Positions 33,906 to 42,421 are shown, counted from the stretch's first letter. The stretch: 42,421 nt of DNA from CAISIP01 sp963974265 (GCA_963974265.1 CAXBDR010000005.1:1-42421); one strand, 5' to 3'. Notes: generated by a model not told the origin, from the letters alone. Made by a program: numbers and translations.

Positions 33906-36900
33906 ATGAAAAGGCTCTCGCCCACGATGATCGCCACCTTGCACCAAACCCGGGCGCAGTCCATCTACCGCTGGGCAGGCTTGATCTGGATGCTGTTTCT
34001 CGTGTACGGCAGCGTGCTTCCGCTTGACTTTCGGATCTTGCCGCTGTCAGACATCGGACTGATCTTCCGGCAGGGCCTGGCCACCATCAGCCAGCACCGA
34101 TCGGCCACGGACTGGTTAACGAACGTCGCCATCTTCATTCCGCTGGGCGCGTCATGGAGCCTGGCGCGGCGCCGATCGGACGGCACAGGCCCACGCGTGG
34201 TGGACCTGCTGTCTGTTTGGGGCCGATGCATGGCGGTCAGCATTGGCATCGAATGGGCGCAGGCGTTCACCATGGCGCGCGTCAGTTCGCCCGCCGATCT
34301 GGTTGCCAATGGTATCGGTGCAGCCGCAGGCATGGCCCTGGCGCGGCCATTGGGTGGCATCTGCGACAGGGCGCTGAGTGCGATGATCGATGCGAACGCA
34401 ACGCAACACCCACCTGCCAGGATGCGCTTTGGCGCCATGTGCACCTTCGTGCTGTGCGGCTTGCTGCTCGCCGCATGGGGCGGCCTGTTCACGACGGACT
34501 GGGCGTCCTGGACCGTGGCCTGGATGCGCTTGCGCGATCTGCAGCCGCTGCCGTTCGTACGCCACCAGGCGGCCGACATCTTGCTGGCAACATCAAGCAC
34601 GGCGCTGGCTGTTGCAGCCTTTGCGCCGTTGGGAGCCGGGTTGTGGATGCACGGCGTGTTGCGCGTGCGGCGCTGGGGCGACGGCCTGGCCGGTGCAGCC
34701 GTCGTGGGCGCAGCCGTTGCGGGCGTCCTGGAGACCATCAAACTCTTTCTTCCGGCCAAGACGCCGGATTCCGGCAACATCGTCGTCGCCGCGGTTGCCT
34801 GTGCCGGTGCTTTCGGATTTGCGCCTCTGGCATGGCGCATCATCTCGGGCCAGGGATTCGATCCGCCGCGGACGGATGTTGCGTCTACGACATCGCTGCC
34901 GGTGTCGGGGCGTCCGCATCATGGTGGAGCGCCGCACATGGGCACCTTGCTTGGTCGGTCGGGTGCGGCACTGTGCCTCTTGGCCGGCGCCGCCTTGGTC
35001 CTGCACTATCCCGTCGCGCCCTGGCTGCTGGGCACGGTGCTGGCCTGCTATGCGGGTCTGCTGGTCCGGTATCCAACGGCATGGCTGCTGGTACTGCCCG
35101 CGCTGTTGCCGGTGCTGGACCTCGCGCCCTGGACAGGCTGGCACTATGTCGACGAATTCGACGCGTTCGTACTGGTCACGTTGGCCACCTGCTTATGGCG
35201 GCCGGTTGCAACGCAACTGCACCGTCGCACGCGGTGGATGACCTGGCTGCCACTGGTCGGGTTCGGCATCTCGTTCTTCGCCAGCGCGTTATTCGCCGCA
35301 TGGCCGTTGACAGCGATGGACGGCAATGCCCTGGGCAACCCCTACAGTCCGTACGCCGGCCTGGGCATGGCCAAGGCGTTGTTACTGGCTGGCGCATTGG
35401 CGGGCGTGCTGGTACGCCTCGACGACGAAGGCCTGCGCTGGAAAGCGCCACTGGGGCTGGGCATGAACCTGGGCTTGGCAGGAGCCAGCGCCAGCGTCAT
35501 CGTGGAGCGTCTGGCATATGCAGGGCTTGCGGACTTCTCGGCGCCGTACCGGGCCGTCGGCATGTTCTCCACCATGCAGACGGGCGGTGCACACCTGGAC
35601 GCTTACCTGCTGGTGGCCTTGCCATTTGCTGCCATCGGCGTGCTGCATGCCGAGCGCCGATGGCAACGCGCCATGGCTCTGATCGCCCTGACCATGGGCA
35701 CGTATGCGGTCATGGTGACCTTCTCGCGCGCATCCGTGTTTGCGATGGCTTTGCAGGCTCTGGTGCTGGCCATGTGCATCGTCATCGCTTCTCGCCACAA
35801 CGTGCGCCGCGCAGGCAGTGGCGCGACATTGACTCTGGTCGGCATCGTGCTCCTGGCTGCCGTCGTGGCGCCCGCCATGCTGGGCACGTTCATGCAGAGC
35901 CGCCTGGCAACGACGGGCTCCGACATGCAGGTACGCACGGGTCACTGGCGCGACACGTACGGCATGGTGACGGACGACTGGCAATCCAGGCTGTTCGGCA
36001 TGGGCGTCGGCAGTTTCCCGCGCATCTACCAAAGCCTGGGTCCGCCTTCGCTGCGGCCTGCCGTCCACCGGTTTACGACGCAGGACGGCAACACGTTTCT
36101 GCGCCTGCACAGTGGTGCCACGGTGTATGTCGAGCAGGCGGTGACGGTGGAGCCTCGTCAAGTCTATTCCGTTGCACTGCGTGCCCGTGCGCGCGGTGGT
36201 CCGGGCACGGTGAACGTACTGCTTTGCGACCGTACGCTTCTGCAGGGATATGGCTGTGAGTCGATCACGTTCCAGTGGGACACTGACTCGATCGACTGGA
36301 TGCCATTCGAGGCGAAGCTGAACTCGGATTCGGTCGGTGAGCACGCCTTGCGCGTCAGCAAACTGTCCCTGGAAAACGCCAGCCCTGAGGCCATGGTTGA
36401 CATCGACTCGGTGCGGCTGAGCGATCCGGCGGGCGTCGAACTCCTGTCCAACGGCGATTTCGAAGCTGGCGCCAATCGCTGGCACTTTTCGTCGCCTTTC
36501 AACCACCTTCCTTGGCACATCAAGAACATCTGGCTCGAAGTGGTGTTCAACCAGGGCTGGATCGGCCTTGCGCTGTTCGTCCTGCTGATCGGCAGCGCGG
36601 CGCTACGGCAATTGAGAGAGGCATTGCGGGGTAATTCCACGGCAACGGCGTTGCTGTCCTCCGTGCTGGGACTACTCGCAGTAGGCGCCTTCGACAGCGT
36701 GCTCGATGCTCCCCGACTGGTCCTGCTGCTGACCATGCTGATGGCCGTCTCCTTCATGACCCGCCCAGACCATGCCCGGCGAATCAGGCTCGCCAGGTCG
36801 GCAGCTGCAGCCGATCAGCCCGCAACGCCATCACGCCATCCAGTGCCTGTGGATCGTGAAATCGCGTCACGTCCAGAGGCGACGCCGGGCCCCGCGCTGG

Positions 36901-37853
36901 TGCCACTGGCACCGACGGCGCAGCTGGCCAGGTTCGTGCCGCACCTTTTGGCCATGACCGCCGGTATCGCCCTCGTTACCAGTCTGCCCGCGGTTCCCTA
37001 CAACGTACGCGAATTGCCGAACCCACTCCATCCGGTGATAGCACCGGTGCTGCTCGCGATGATCGTATTCCTGGTGTTCGGCTTCCCTGCATGGGCTGCG
37101 AGGTGGCTGTCCGGCTCGGCAGCCCGGTCGCTGCTGTTCCCCGGCGTGCTGGCCTTGCACGGGCTCGCCACGTGGATCCTGTTGCGTTACGCTGTCCTGC
37201 CGGAATCCATCCATGACGTCATCGGCTCTCCGGTCCTTGACTTGCCATGGGAAACGGAGTCCATCGTTCGCATGTTGCCATTGTTGGCCTGGGTGGTGAT
37301 GCCCATGGTTTGCAGTGCAACGCTGGCAGCAGCAGCGCAGGGGCGACCTGTCGGCGCTGCTCCGATCGGATCACTGTTGCTGATGGCGTTGCTGCTGCCA
37401 GCCCAGTATGCAGTCGTCGTCGCATGGGCGGGCACGGACAATCTGACCGAACTGATAGCTGCCAATGCCAGCTTCGGGGCGTTTGCGGTGCTGGCCCTTT
37501 ACTTCATGCTCATAGGTCTTGTCGCCTCCAACATGGCATTGCTGCGCTGGAATGCCACGGCTGCGCGTATCGCTGCCGCGAGCGTCGGCCTTCTGGTATC
37601 GCTTCCGATCGGCTACCTGCTGCTAGGGGCCGGCACCGAGCCCGTCTTGCTCAAGCACGGCCAGGTTTATTCGGCGCTGCAGTTCATGTTCAGCGCCGAT
37701 CGCACGCATCTTGCCAGCGAAGCCGACCTGTTGATCCGGTTCTCCGTATTCCACGTCGCATTCGTGCTGCTGGTGGCCTGGTCGCAATGGCCGATCTGGC
37801 GGCCGGCCCATCAGAGGCGAGGTCGCAGGCATGGGGTTCGCTCGCATGGGTAA
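33906..37853 (+). CDS. VanZ-like domain fused to O-antigen ligase/polymerase with periplasmic beta-sandwich insert
   Basis: About 1315 residues from the ATG at 33906; in-frame ATGs at 33849 and 33927 are alternatives, and no ribosome site decides. Order: a VanZ-like membrane domain (about 10-160: YGSVLPLDFRILPLSDI, WLTNVAIFIPLG), further helices to 400, then an O-antigen ligase/Wzy-like core (about 400-900). In its large loop, between GMGVGSFPRIYQSLG and HIKNIWLEVVFNQGWIGL, is a soluble insert of about 130 residues (about 726-858) with YVEQAVTVEP and LLSNGDFEAGANRW, resembling carbohydrate-binding beta-sandwiches. Another membrane domain fills 1010-1310. Such ligases join lipid-linked glycans at the periplasmic face. 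It is followed after 30 bases by a secreted beta-helix protein. Confidence 0.85.
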   Translation: MKRLSPTMIATLHQTRAQSIYRWAGLIWMLFLVYGSVLPLDFRILPLSDIGLIFRQGLATISQHRSATDWLTNVAIFIPLGASWSLARRRSDGTGPRVVDLLSVWGRCMAVSIGIEWAQAFTMARVSSPADLVANGIGAAAGMALARPLGGICDRALSAMIDANATQHPPARMRFGAMCTFVLCGLLLAAWGGLFTTDWASWTVAWMRLRDLQPLPFVRHQAADILLATSSTALAVAAFAPLGAGLWMHGVLRVRRWGDGLAGAAVVGAAVAGVLETIKLFLPAKTPDSGNIVVAAVACAGAFGFAPLAWRIISGQGFDPPRTDVASTTSLPVSGRPHHGGAPHMGTLLGRSGAALCLLAGAALVLHYPVAPWLLGTVLACYAGLLVRYPTAWLLVLPALLPVLDLAPWTGWHYVDEFDAFVLVTLATCLWRPVATQLHRRTRWMTWLPLVGFGISFFASALFAAWPLTAMDGNALGNPYSPYAGLGMAKALLLAGALAGVLVRLDDEGLRWKAPLGLGMNLGLAGASASVIVERLAYAGLADFSAPYRAVGMFSTMQTGGAHLDAYLLVALPFAAIGVLHAERRWQRAMALIALTMGTYAVMVTFSRASVFAMALQALVLAMCIVIASRHNVRRAGSGATLTLVGIVLLAAVVAPAMLGTFMQSRLATTGSDMQVRTGHWRDTYGMVTDDWQSRLFGMGVGSFPRIYQSLGPPSLRPAVHRFTTQDGNTFLRLHSGATVYVEQAVTVEPRQVYSVALRARARGGPGTVNVLLCDRTLLQGYGCESITFQWDTDSIDWMPFEAKLNSDSVGEHALRVSKLSLENASPEAMVDIDSVRLSDPAGVELLSNGDFEAGANRWHFSSPFNHLPWHIKNIWLEVVFNQGWIGLALFVLLIGSAALRQLREALRGNSTATALLSSVLGLLAVGAFDSVLDAPRLVLLLTMLMAVSFMTRPDHARRIRLARSAAAADQPATPSRHPVPVDREIASRPEATPGPALVPLAPTAQLARFVPHLLAMTAGIALVTSLPAVPYNVRELPNPLHPVIAPVLLAMIVFLVFGFPAWAARWLSGSAARSLLFPGVLALHGLATWILLRYAVLPESIHDVIGSPVLDLPWETESIVRMLPLLAWVVMPMVCSATLAAAAQGRPVGAAPIGSLLLMALLLPAQYAVVVAWAGTDNLTELIAANASFGAFAVLALYFMLIGLVASNMALLRWNATAARIAAASVGLLVSLPIGYLLLGAGTEPVLLKHGQVYSALQFMFSADRTHLASEADLLIRFSVFHVAFVLLVAWSQWPIWRPAHQRRGRRHGVRSHG

Positions 37854-37883
37854 CGGTACTGCCGTGGCGCAAGCAGGTGCACG

Positions 37884-39092
37884 ATGATCACGCGACGGCA
37901 ATTGGCACTCGCCTCTGCGCTGCAGGCTGCGGCGTGGACGCCGTTCACAGCCAACGCGGCGTCAACCGCGGCCAACGGATTGCCTCCCCGCGCAGCGCCG
38001 GTATTGGCCGTAGGCCCACGACGGCCCGTCACGTCCTTGCGGGATGCGGCGCGGCTGGCGCCACCGGGTTCGGTGATCGAGGTCGATGCGGGCGACTATC
38101 CAGGCGATGTTGCAGTCTGGACGCAGGACGATGTGACGCTTCGCGCCGTTGGCGGTCGTGTCCGACTGCCGGCGGATGGACATGCGGCGGAAGGCAAGGG
38201 TATCTGGGTGGTACGAGCACGCCGCATGCGGGTGGAAGGATTCGACTTCGAGAACGCGCGGGTCCGCGACCGCAACGGTGCGGGCATCAGGCTGGACAAG
38301 GGATCATTGCACGTGCGCGACTGCCGCTTCCTGCATAACGAAATGGGCTTGCTGACCAACAACGATCCGGATACGGAACTGCAGGTGGAGAACTGCGAAT
38401 TCGGTTTCAATCAAAGGCCCGATGGTCACAACCACAACCTGTATGCGGGACGGATCGCGCGCCTGACGGTAACCGGGAGCTACTTTCACCACGCACGGAG
38501 CGGACACCTGCTCAAGAGCCGCGCGGAGGTCAACGTCATTCGTTACAACCGGCTCACTGACGAAGCGGGCGGCAGTGCGAGCTACGAACTGGAGTTCCCC
38601 GACGGGGGCCTGGCGGTCGTCGTGGGAAACATCGTCGCGCAGTCGCCCGACACCGACAACCGCCACCTGATTTCGTTTGGCGCGGAGTCCTATGCATGGC
38701 AGCGCAACGCGCTGTATCTCGCCCATAACACCTTGGTCGATCCCTTGGCCTGGGGGGGCATCTTCGTGCGTGTCGCGGACGGCGCGTCAACCGTTGCAAT
38801 GGTCAACAATTTGCTGGTGGGCCGCGGGTCGCTGCACGTCCGCGCTGGATTCACCGAGCGCAACAACCTGCGGGCCCATCCCCAGGACTTCGTCGACATG
38901 CACCGGCACGACTATCGACTTCGCGAAACTTCGCACCTGGTCGGGTTGGCCGAAAACCCGGGGTCCATCGACGGCATGGCACTGAGACCCACGCACGAAT
39001 ATCGCCACCCCTGCGACACTCAGCGTCTGAGTCGGCTCACGCATAATCCAGGGGCGACACAGAGCGTCGCCCCTGCAATTCCCGTTCGTTGA
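37884..39092 (+). CDS. Exported right-handed parallel beta-helix protein
   Basis: 402 residues. The N-terminus ITRRQLALASALQAAAW resembles a signal peptide, possibly of the twin-arginine type. The body has repeated short strand-turn units such as GAGIRLDKGSLHVRDCRFLH, LQVENCEFGFNQ and LTVTGSYFHHARSGHLLKSR, typical of right-handed beta-helices found in polysaccharide lyases, epimerases and binding proteins. The two-gene spacing around it (30 bases upstream, 15 downstream) places it in the ligase unit. It probably acts on or binds the glycan outside the membrane; I cannot name a catalytic residue, so lyase versus epimerase is undecided. Confidence 0.82.
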   Translation: MITRRQLALASALQAAAWTPFTANAASTAANGLPPRAAPVLAVGPRRPVTSLRDAARLAPPGSVIEVDAGDYPGDVAVWTQDDVTLRAVGGRVRLPADGHAAEGKGIWVVRARRMRVEGFDFENARVRDRNGAGIRLDKGSLHVRDCRFLHNEMGLLTNNDPDTELQVENCEFGFNQRPDGHNHNLYAGRIARLTVTGSYFHHARSGHLLKSRAEVNVIRYNRLTDEAGGSASYELEFPDGGLAVVVGNIVAQSPDTDNRHLISFGAESYAWQRNALYLAHNTLVDPLAWGGIFVRVADGASTVAMVNNLLVGRGSLHVRAGFTERNNLRAHPQDFVDMHRHDYRLRETSHLVGLAENPGSIDGMALRPTHEYRHPCDTQRLSRLTHNPGATQSVAPAIPVR

Positions 39093-39107
39093 ATCCGTAC
39101 CCACCCG

Positions 39108-40778
39108 ATGCTTGATCTCATGCAACCCTTGATTTCCGGTCGCCCTGCATTTCCGAGCCAGGCCCTGCAGTCCATGGCCAAAGACCAGGGCGAACTCGCA
39201 GCATGGCGCGAAGCACTCGGCAGCGATCCAGCCAAGGCATTGGCGGATATCAACGGAGACTTCGCGATCGGCATGCATGCGGAGAACGGACGATCGGTGA
39301 TCGCAGTCGATCGATTCGCCACCCATCCGCTGTGTTATCGCGTCAGGGACGGGCAACTGCATTTCGCGCGGCACGCAGATACATTGGCGGACTCGCAGTC
39401 GGAGATCGACCCCCAGGCGATTTTCGACTACCTGTATTTCCACATGATCCCTGGTCCGCGCACGATATACAAGGACATCTTCCGCCTGCTACCGGGACAT
39501 TGCGGCGTCTTCGCCGATGGCAGGCTGGTGATCTCCCCTTACTGGAATCCGACTTTCTCCGAGGCGGAAAAACCATCGTTTGACAGCTTGAAGACCCAGT
39601 TCCGGGACTTGCTGCGAGACGCTGTCGGCAGCCAGCTCGACAGTGGCAAAGCGGCATGTTTTTTGAGCGGCGGGACCGACAGCAGTACGGTGGCTGGCAT
39701 GGTAGCTGTCGCGTCCGGCCGGACGGCATCGACCTACTCCATCGGATTTGACGCCCAGGGCTACGACGAGATGGAGTTTGCGCGGCTGGCATCGCGGCAC
39801 TTCAAGACCATGCACCATGAGTATTACGTCACGCCGGACGATCTCGTGCGAGGCATTCCGTCGGTTGCGGCGTCCTGCGACCAGCCATTTGGAAACTCTT
39901 CGCTGCTGCCAGCCTATTACTGCGCCAAGATGGCCCGGGAAGATGGTGTCGAACGGATGCTGGCCGGGGACGGTGGCGACGAATTGTTTGGCGGCAACTC
40001 CCGTTATGCAAAGCAACGCATCTTCGGCTGGTACGGCCATGTGCCAGAGCTGCTGCGCGAATCACTCATGGAGCCGTTGTTGAAGACCCGTGCCGCTGGA
40101 CGCTTCGCCTTGACACGCAAGGCAGGCAGTTATGTGGAGCAAGCAGGTGCACCCATGCCCGATCGGCTGCAGTTGTACAACCTCGTCATGCGTCTCGGAT
40201 TGGACAACGTGTTGACGCCTGAATTGCTGGAAAGAGTGGATGTGACCGTTCCACTGCAATTGCAACGCGACGTGTGGCATAACACCAGCGGTTGCAGTGA
40301 CCTCAACAAGGAACTTGCGTTTGATTGGCGGTTCACGCTGGCGGACAGCGATCTTCCCAAGGTTAGATATGCGACAGAATTCGCGGGCGTTGCCGTTGGT
40401 TTTCCAATGCTCGACAGCCGTCTGCTCGACTTTTCGCTACGCTTGCCAACCGAATACAAGCTCAAGAACCTGACGCTGCGCTGGTTCTTCAAGGAGGCGT
40501 TGCGCGGTTTCCTTCCGGACGAGATCATTGCGAAGAAGAAGCAGGGGTTCGGCTTGCCCTTCGGCGTATGGGCGAACAACACGCCAACGCTGCACGCCTT
40601 GGCCAAGGAGTCGCTGCACAACCTGGCGGACAGGGGCATCGTGCGGCGTGCATTCATACAGACCTTGCTCACCGAGCGCCTGTCCGAGCACCCAGGTTAT
40701 TTCGGCGAGATGGTGTGGATCCTGATGATGCTGGAACAGTGGTTCGCCGCCAAGGCGCCGGCGTTTCGCATTGCATGA
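39108..40778 (+). CDS. Asparagine-synthetase-like protein, glutaminase cysteine absent, third copy
   Basis: 556 residues. No Cys2: the chain begins MLDLMQPLISG, so the N-terminal domain (to about 160) is only a remnant of the glutaminase fold, retaining DINGDFAIGMH. The synthetase part has SGGTDSS at 187-193, and ends with IIAKKKQGFGLPFGVW as in AsnB proteins. It should activate a carboxylate with ATP and join it to an amine from elsewhere. It is the last gene of the ligase/beta-helix unit, so the substrate is likely a glycan uronic acid or a linked group. It differs strongly from the homologue at 9268-11022, suggesting separate functions. Confidence 0.87.
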   Translation: MLDLMQPLISGRPAFPSQALQSMAKDQGELAAWREALGSDPAKALADINGDFAIGMHAENGRSVIAVDRFATHPLCYRVRDGQLHFARHADTLADSQSEIDPQAIFDYLYFHMIPGPRTIYKDIFRLLPGHCGVFADGRLVISPYWNPTFSEAEKPSFDSLKTQFRDLLRDAVGSQLDSGKAACFLSGGTDSSTVAGMVAVASGRTASTYSIGFDAQGYDEMEFARLASRHFKTMHHEYYVTPDDLVRGIPSVAASCDQPFGNSSLLPAYYCAKMAREDGVERMLAGDGGDELFGGNSRYAKQRIFGWYGHVPELLRESLMEPLLKTRAAGRFALTRKAGSYVEQAGAPMPDRLQLYNLVMRLGLDNVLTPELLERVDVTVPLQLQRDVWHNTSGCSDLNKELAFDWRFTLADSDLPKVRYATEFAGVAVGFPMLDSRLLDFSLRLPTEYKLKNLTLRWFFKEALRGFLPDEIIAKKKQGFGLPFGVWANNTPTLHALAKESLHNLADRGIVRRAFIQTLLTERLSEHPGYFGEMVWILMMLEQWFAAKAPAFRIA

Positions 40779-40792
40779 CGGATGCCTCAGCT

Positions 40793-40831
40793 GCTTGGCC
40801 TGGCGGAACCACGCGCAGGAACCAGGCAAGC
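40793..40831. terminator. Bidirectional hairpin between convergent genes
   Basis: GCTTG-G-CCTGG (40793-40803, one bulged G) pairs with CCAGGCAAGC (40822-40831) over an 18-base loop: ten base pairs. It lies between the stop of the asparagine-synthetase homologue and that of the leftward deacetylase. It lacks a T-run. Confidence 0.45.
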
Positions 40832-40835
40832 CACG

Positions 40836-41798
40836 CTACGCCAGATGGGGTTGCGTGTTGCGCAGATTGGCTACCAGTCGAACACCAAACCGCGTACTGT
40901 CCGTGCCCCAGGGCGTATAGCGGGGCAGTTGGTACTTGTCCGACTCGGCGGTCGACACGCCAGGAGCCGTCGACACGGCGGCCGTGAAGCCGGCCTGTCT
41001 TGCCATGCGCGCATGCACCGCAAGGTAGTCATTTCCGGGCTTGCCATTGGGATAAGCGAACAAGGTGACCGATTCGTCAAGCAGCGCCTCCAAGTGGATC
41101 TTGCTGTCGACTATTTCCCGCTGAGCCTCATCGTTCGGCAAGCGCGCCAGTATGGGATGGCTACGGGTATGTGCGCCAACCTGCATCCCGGCCTTGCGCA
41201 GGTCGCGGACTTGCGCTGTCGTCATCATCTGCGTCGGTGGTCTCGTCAGCCTCGCCTGTTGTGCAACGTAGGCAACCGCATCGGCCCGTTCAGTCGATCC
41301 CAGATGCTTGATCCGGACCAGTAACTCGTCAATGGCCCGACGGCGCGCACCGTTGCTTTCGACGCGGTAGTGGCCCAGATCCCGGTCACGCAAATCCAGC
41401 GAATCGCCGTCGAACCTGCGGACCGACTCGATGATGCTGTCATTCCACATGCAGCCGCCATCCAGAAATCCGGTGGCAACAAAAAAGGTCGCCGTCATGC
41501 CGTGGCGTTGCAGCAAAGGCAGCGCGATCGTCGCGTTGTCAGCATACCCATCGTCGAACGTGATCGCCGCGGCGCGCGAAGGCAGGCTCCGTTCGCTGAG
41601 GCGCGAAACGGCTTCGTCCAGCGGTAACACGCGGAACCATCGGCGCAGCCAGCCGAGCGTCGCATCGAATCGCCTTTCGTCCACGTCCTCCGGAAAAAGC
41701 GGATCGATTGCGGGCAACACCCGATGAAAGATCAGGATCGACAACCGGGCCCGGCTGCCAGCGGGAGCCAGCACGCTGGCTACGGCTTTGAGGACCAT
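40836..41798 (-). CDS. Polysaccharide deacetylase (CE4/NodB-like), third copy
   Basis: 320 residues from the ATG at 41798, preceded by GGAAGAGAG. The frame is open further upstream, but that part overlaps the O-glycosylation ligase and is not protein-like. The classic metal motif TFDDG occupies 80-84 and GAHTRSHPIL carries the zinc histidines, with ILIFHRVLP at the start and FAYPNGKPGNDY near the end. It removes N-acetyl groups from glycans. It overlaps the upstream ligase stop by 19 bases, so the pair is translationally coupled. Its motifs are closer to the canonical family than those of the other two deacetylases in the window. Confidence 0.92.
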   Translation of the reverse strand: MVLKAVASVLAPAGSRARLSILIFHRVLPAIDPLFPEDVDERRFDATLGWLRRWFRVLPLDEAVSRLSERSLPSRAAAITFDDGYADNATIALPLLQRHGMTATFFVATGFLDGGCMWNDSIIESVRRFDGDSLDLRDRDLGHYRVESNGARRRAIDELLVRIKHLGSTERADAVAYVAQQARLTRPPTQMMTTAQVRDLRKAGMQVGAHTRSHPILARLPNDEAQREIVDSKIHLEALLDESVTLFAYPNGKPGNDYLAVHARMARQAGFTAAVSTAPGVSTAESDKYQLPRYTPWGTDSTRFGVRLVANLRNTQPHLA

Positions 41799-42421
41799 CG
41801 AGAGACTCTCTTCCTGACATCGTTGCGGATCTCGCTGTGTGGCGCAAGTGAACCAAACGCCCCCTGCGGTTCTTCCTCCCATCGCTTTTCCCGCAACCAA
41901 CGTTGCGCCACGACCAGCACGACAACAATGTTGTACGGGAGGTCGAAGTAGGCGAGGCTCAGGAATGCGCCACCGACGGCAAAACCCACCAGGGACACCT
42001 GGCACATGCCCGCCAGATGGAACAACCACTGCGTCTCCGGCCTCTTGGCTGCCTCCTTGCGGATGTTCCGCGCAATGGCCAAAGCGCTGACGAAAATGCC
42101 AAGATACAGGAACAGGCCGATCCACCCGTGTTCGCCGAGGACCTGGAAATAAATGCTGTGCGCGGCATGCACGTCGTGTGGATCAGGCGCATACATGGCG
42201 AAGATGACCGGCGTGTAGATCTGGAAACCGCCTCCAAACACATGATCGTTCGCCAGATTGAACGCCATCAACCACGCATTGATGCGGCCCATCGCGGAAC
42301 CGTCCTGCTCATAGTTCTGGATCGTGTTCATCCGGTCCCACCAGGTCTCGGGCATGAAGCCCAGCAACAGCGTGGCAAAAATGGCGAGTCCGATCGCGGA
42401 GACAAACTTGCTTTTCGAGCG
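41780..42421 (-). CDS. O-glycosylation ligase/O-antigen ligase-like protein, exosortase A-type; N-terminus beyond window
   Basis: The frame enters from the right edge and stops at 41780, leaving about 213 C-terminal residues. It has the ligase loop GGGFQIYTPVIF, the histidine-rich PDPHDVHAAHSIYFQVLGEHGW segment, and a hydrophobic end with a basic tail, all matching the exosortase A-associated putative O-glycosylation ligase family. It would join a lipid-linked glycan to an acceptor in the periplasm. It is coupled to the deacetylase downstream by a 19-base overlap. It is the second ligase-like protein in the window; the other is the giant fusion at 33906-37853. Confidence 0.87.
   Translation of the reverse strand, partial: RSKSKFVSAIGLAIFATLLLGFMPETWWDRMNTIQNYEQDGSAMGRINAWLMAFNLANDHVFGGGFQIYTPVIFAMYAPDPHDVHAAHSIYFQVLGEHGWIGLFLYLGIFVSALAIARNIRKEAAKRPETQWLFHLAGMCQVSLVGFAVGGAFLSLAYFDLPYNIVVVLVVAQRWLREKRWEEEPQGAFGSLAPHSEIRNDVRKRVSRWSSKP

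Noticed and set aside
34154..36259. Second plus-strand frame of about 701 codons inside the ligase gene
   Set aside because: The translation is rich in Arg, Gly and Ala with no hydrophobic periodicity, while the other frame gives clear membrane helices.
1..42421. CRISPR arrays, tRNA or rRNA genes, transposases, integrases
   Set aside because: I looked through the intergenic stretches and the translations and saw none; the only direct repeats found are the short phased arrays reported above.

Overview
The window is GC-rich (about 63% where I counted, 12301-12360), gene-dense DNA with no rRNA, tRNA, CRISPR array or insertion sequence that I could see. Its gene content is that of an extracellular polysaccharide locus linked to an exosortase A (XrtA/PEP-CTERM) system. 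The markers are the AMP-forming acyl-CoA ligase with a divergent stand-alone acyl carrier protein, the paired exosortase-associated alpha/beta hydrolases, UDP-glucose dehydrogenase, an asparagine-synthetase-type amidotransferase, FemAB-like proteins, and an O-glycosylation ligase at the right edge. This points to a Gram-negative, probably a betaproteobacterium (Rhodocyclales-like is my best guess). The species cannot be fixed from the sequence alone, and the exosortase itself lies outside the window.

Layout. (1) 1-5558: acyl-CoA ligase (-, cut by the edge), then a rightward operon of carrier protein, Ugd, hydrolase 2, hydrolase 1 and a DegT-type PLP enzyme, the last three joined by ATGA overlaps. 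(2) 5697-11787: FemAB-like protein, secreted TPR-like protein, flippase, a glutaminase-defective asparagine-synthetase homologue and an Sfp-type phosphopantetheinyl transferase. (3) 19552-11876 (-): a full-length asparagine synthetase followed by a 1912-residue NRPS (A-T-C-A-T-TE). (4) 19808-23721: a double-domain FemAB/GNAT protein, a polysaccharide deacetylase and a methyltransferase. (5) 26521-23751 (-): glycosyltransferase then flippase, ending at a hairpin shared with the methyltransferase. (6) 26899-33574: a tightly overlapped operon of deacetylase, membrane acyltransferase, FkbH-like HAD protein, acyl carrier protein, AAC(3)-type N-acyltransferase and a MaoC-SDR protein. (7) 33906-40778: a giant VanZ/O-antigen-ligase fusion, a secreted beta-helix protein and a third asparagine-synthetase homologue. 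(8) 42421-40836 (-): O-glycosylation ligase and a deacetylase.

How the genes may work together (inference). Ugd supplies a UDP-uronic acid. Glycosyltransferase, flippases and ligase/polymerase proteins build and export the glycan. Three deacetylases can expose amino groups. Two separate carrier-protein systems appear built to decorate the glycan with acyl or aminoacyl groups. One is the NRPS, whose two adenylation pockets both read as glycine-like and whose thioesterase has a cysteine nucleophile; it has its own carrier-activating enzyme next door. The other is the FkbH/ACP/AAC(3)/MaoC-SDR set, which looks like a route for loading a glyceryl or hydroxyacyl group on an ACP and transferring it to an amino sugar. 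Three asparagine-synthetase homologues could form amides on uronic acids or peptides. The most unusual aspect is this convergence of NRPS, FkbH-ACP and amidotransferase chemistry inside one exosortase-type polysaccharide locus.
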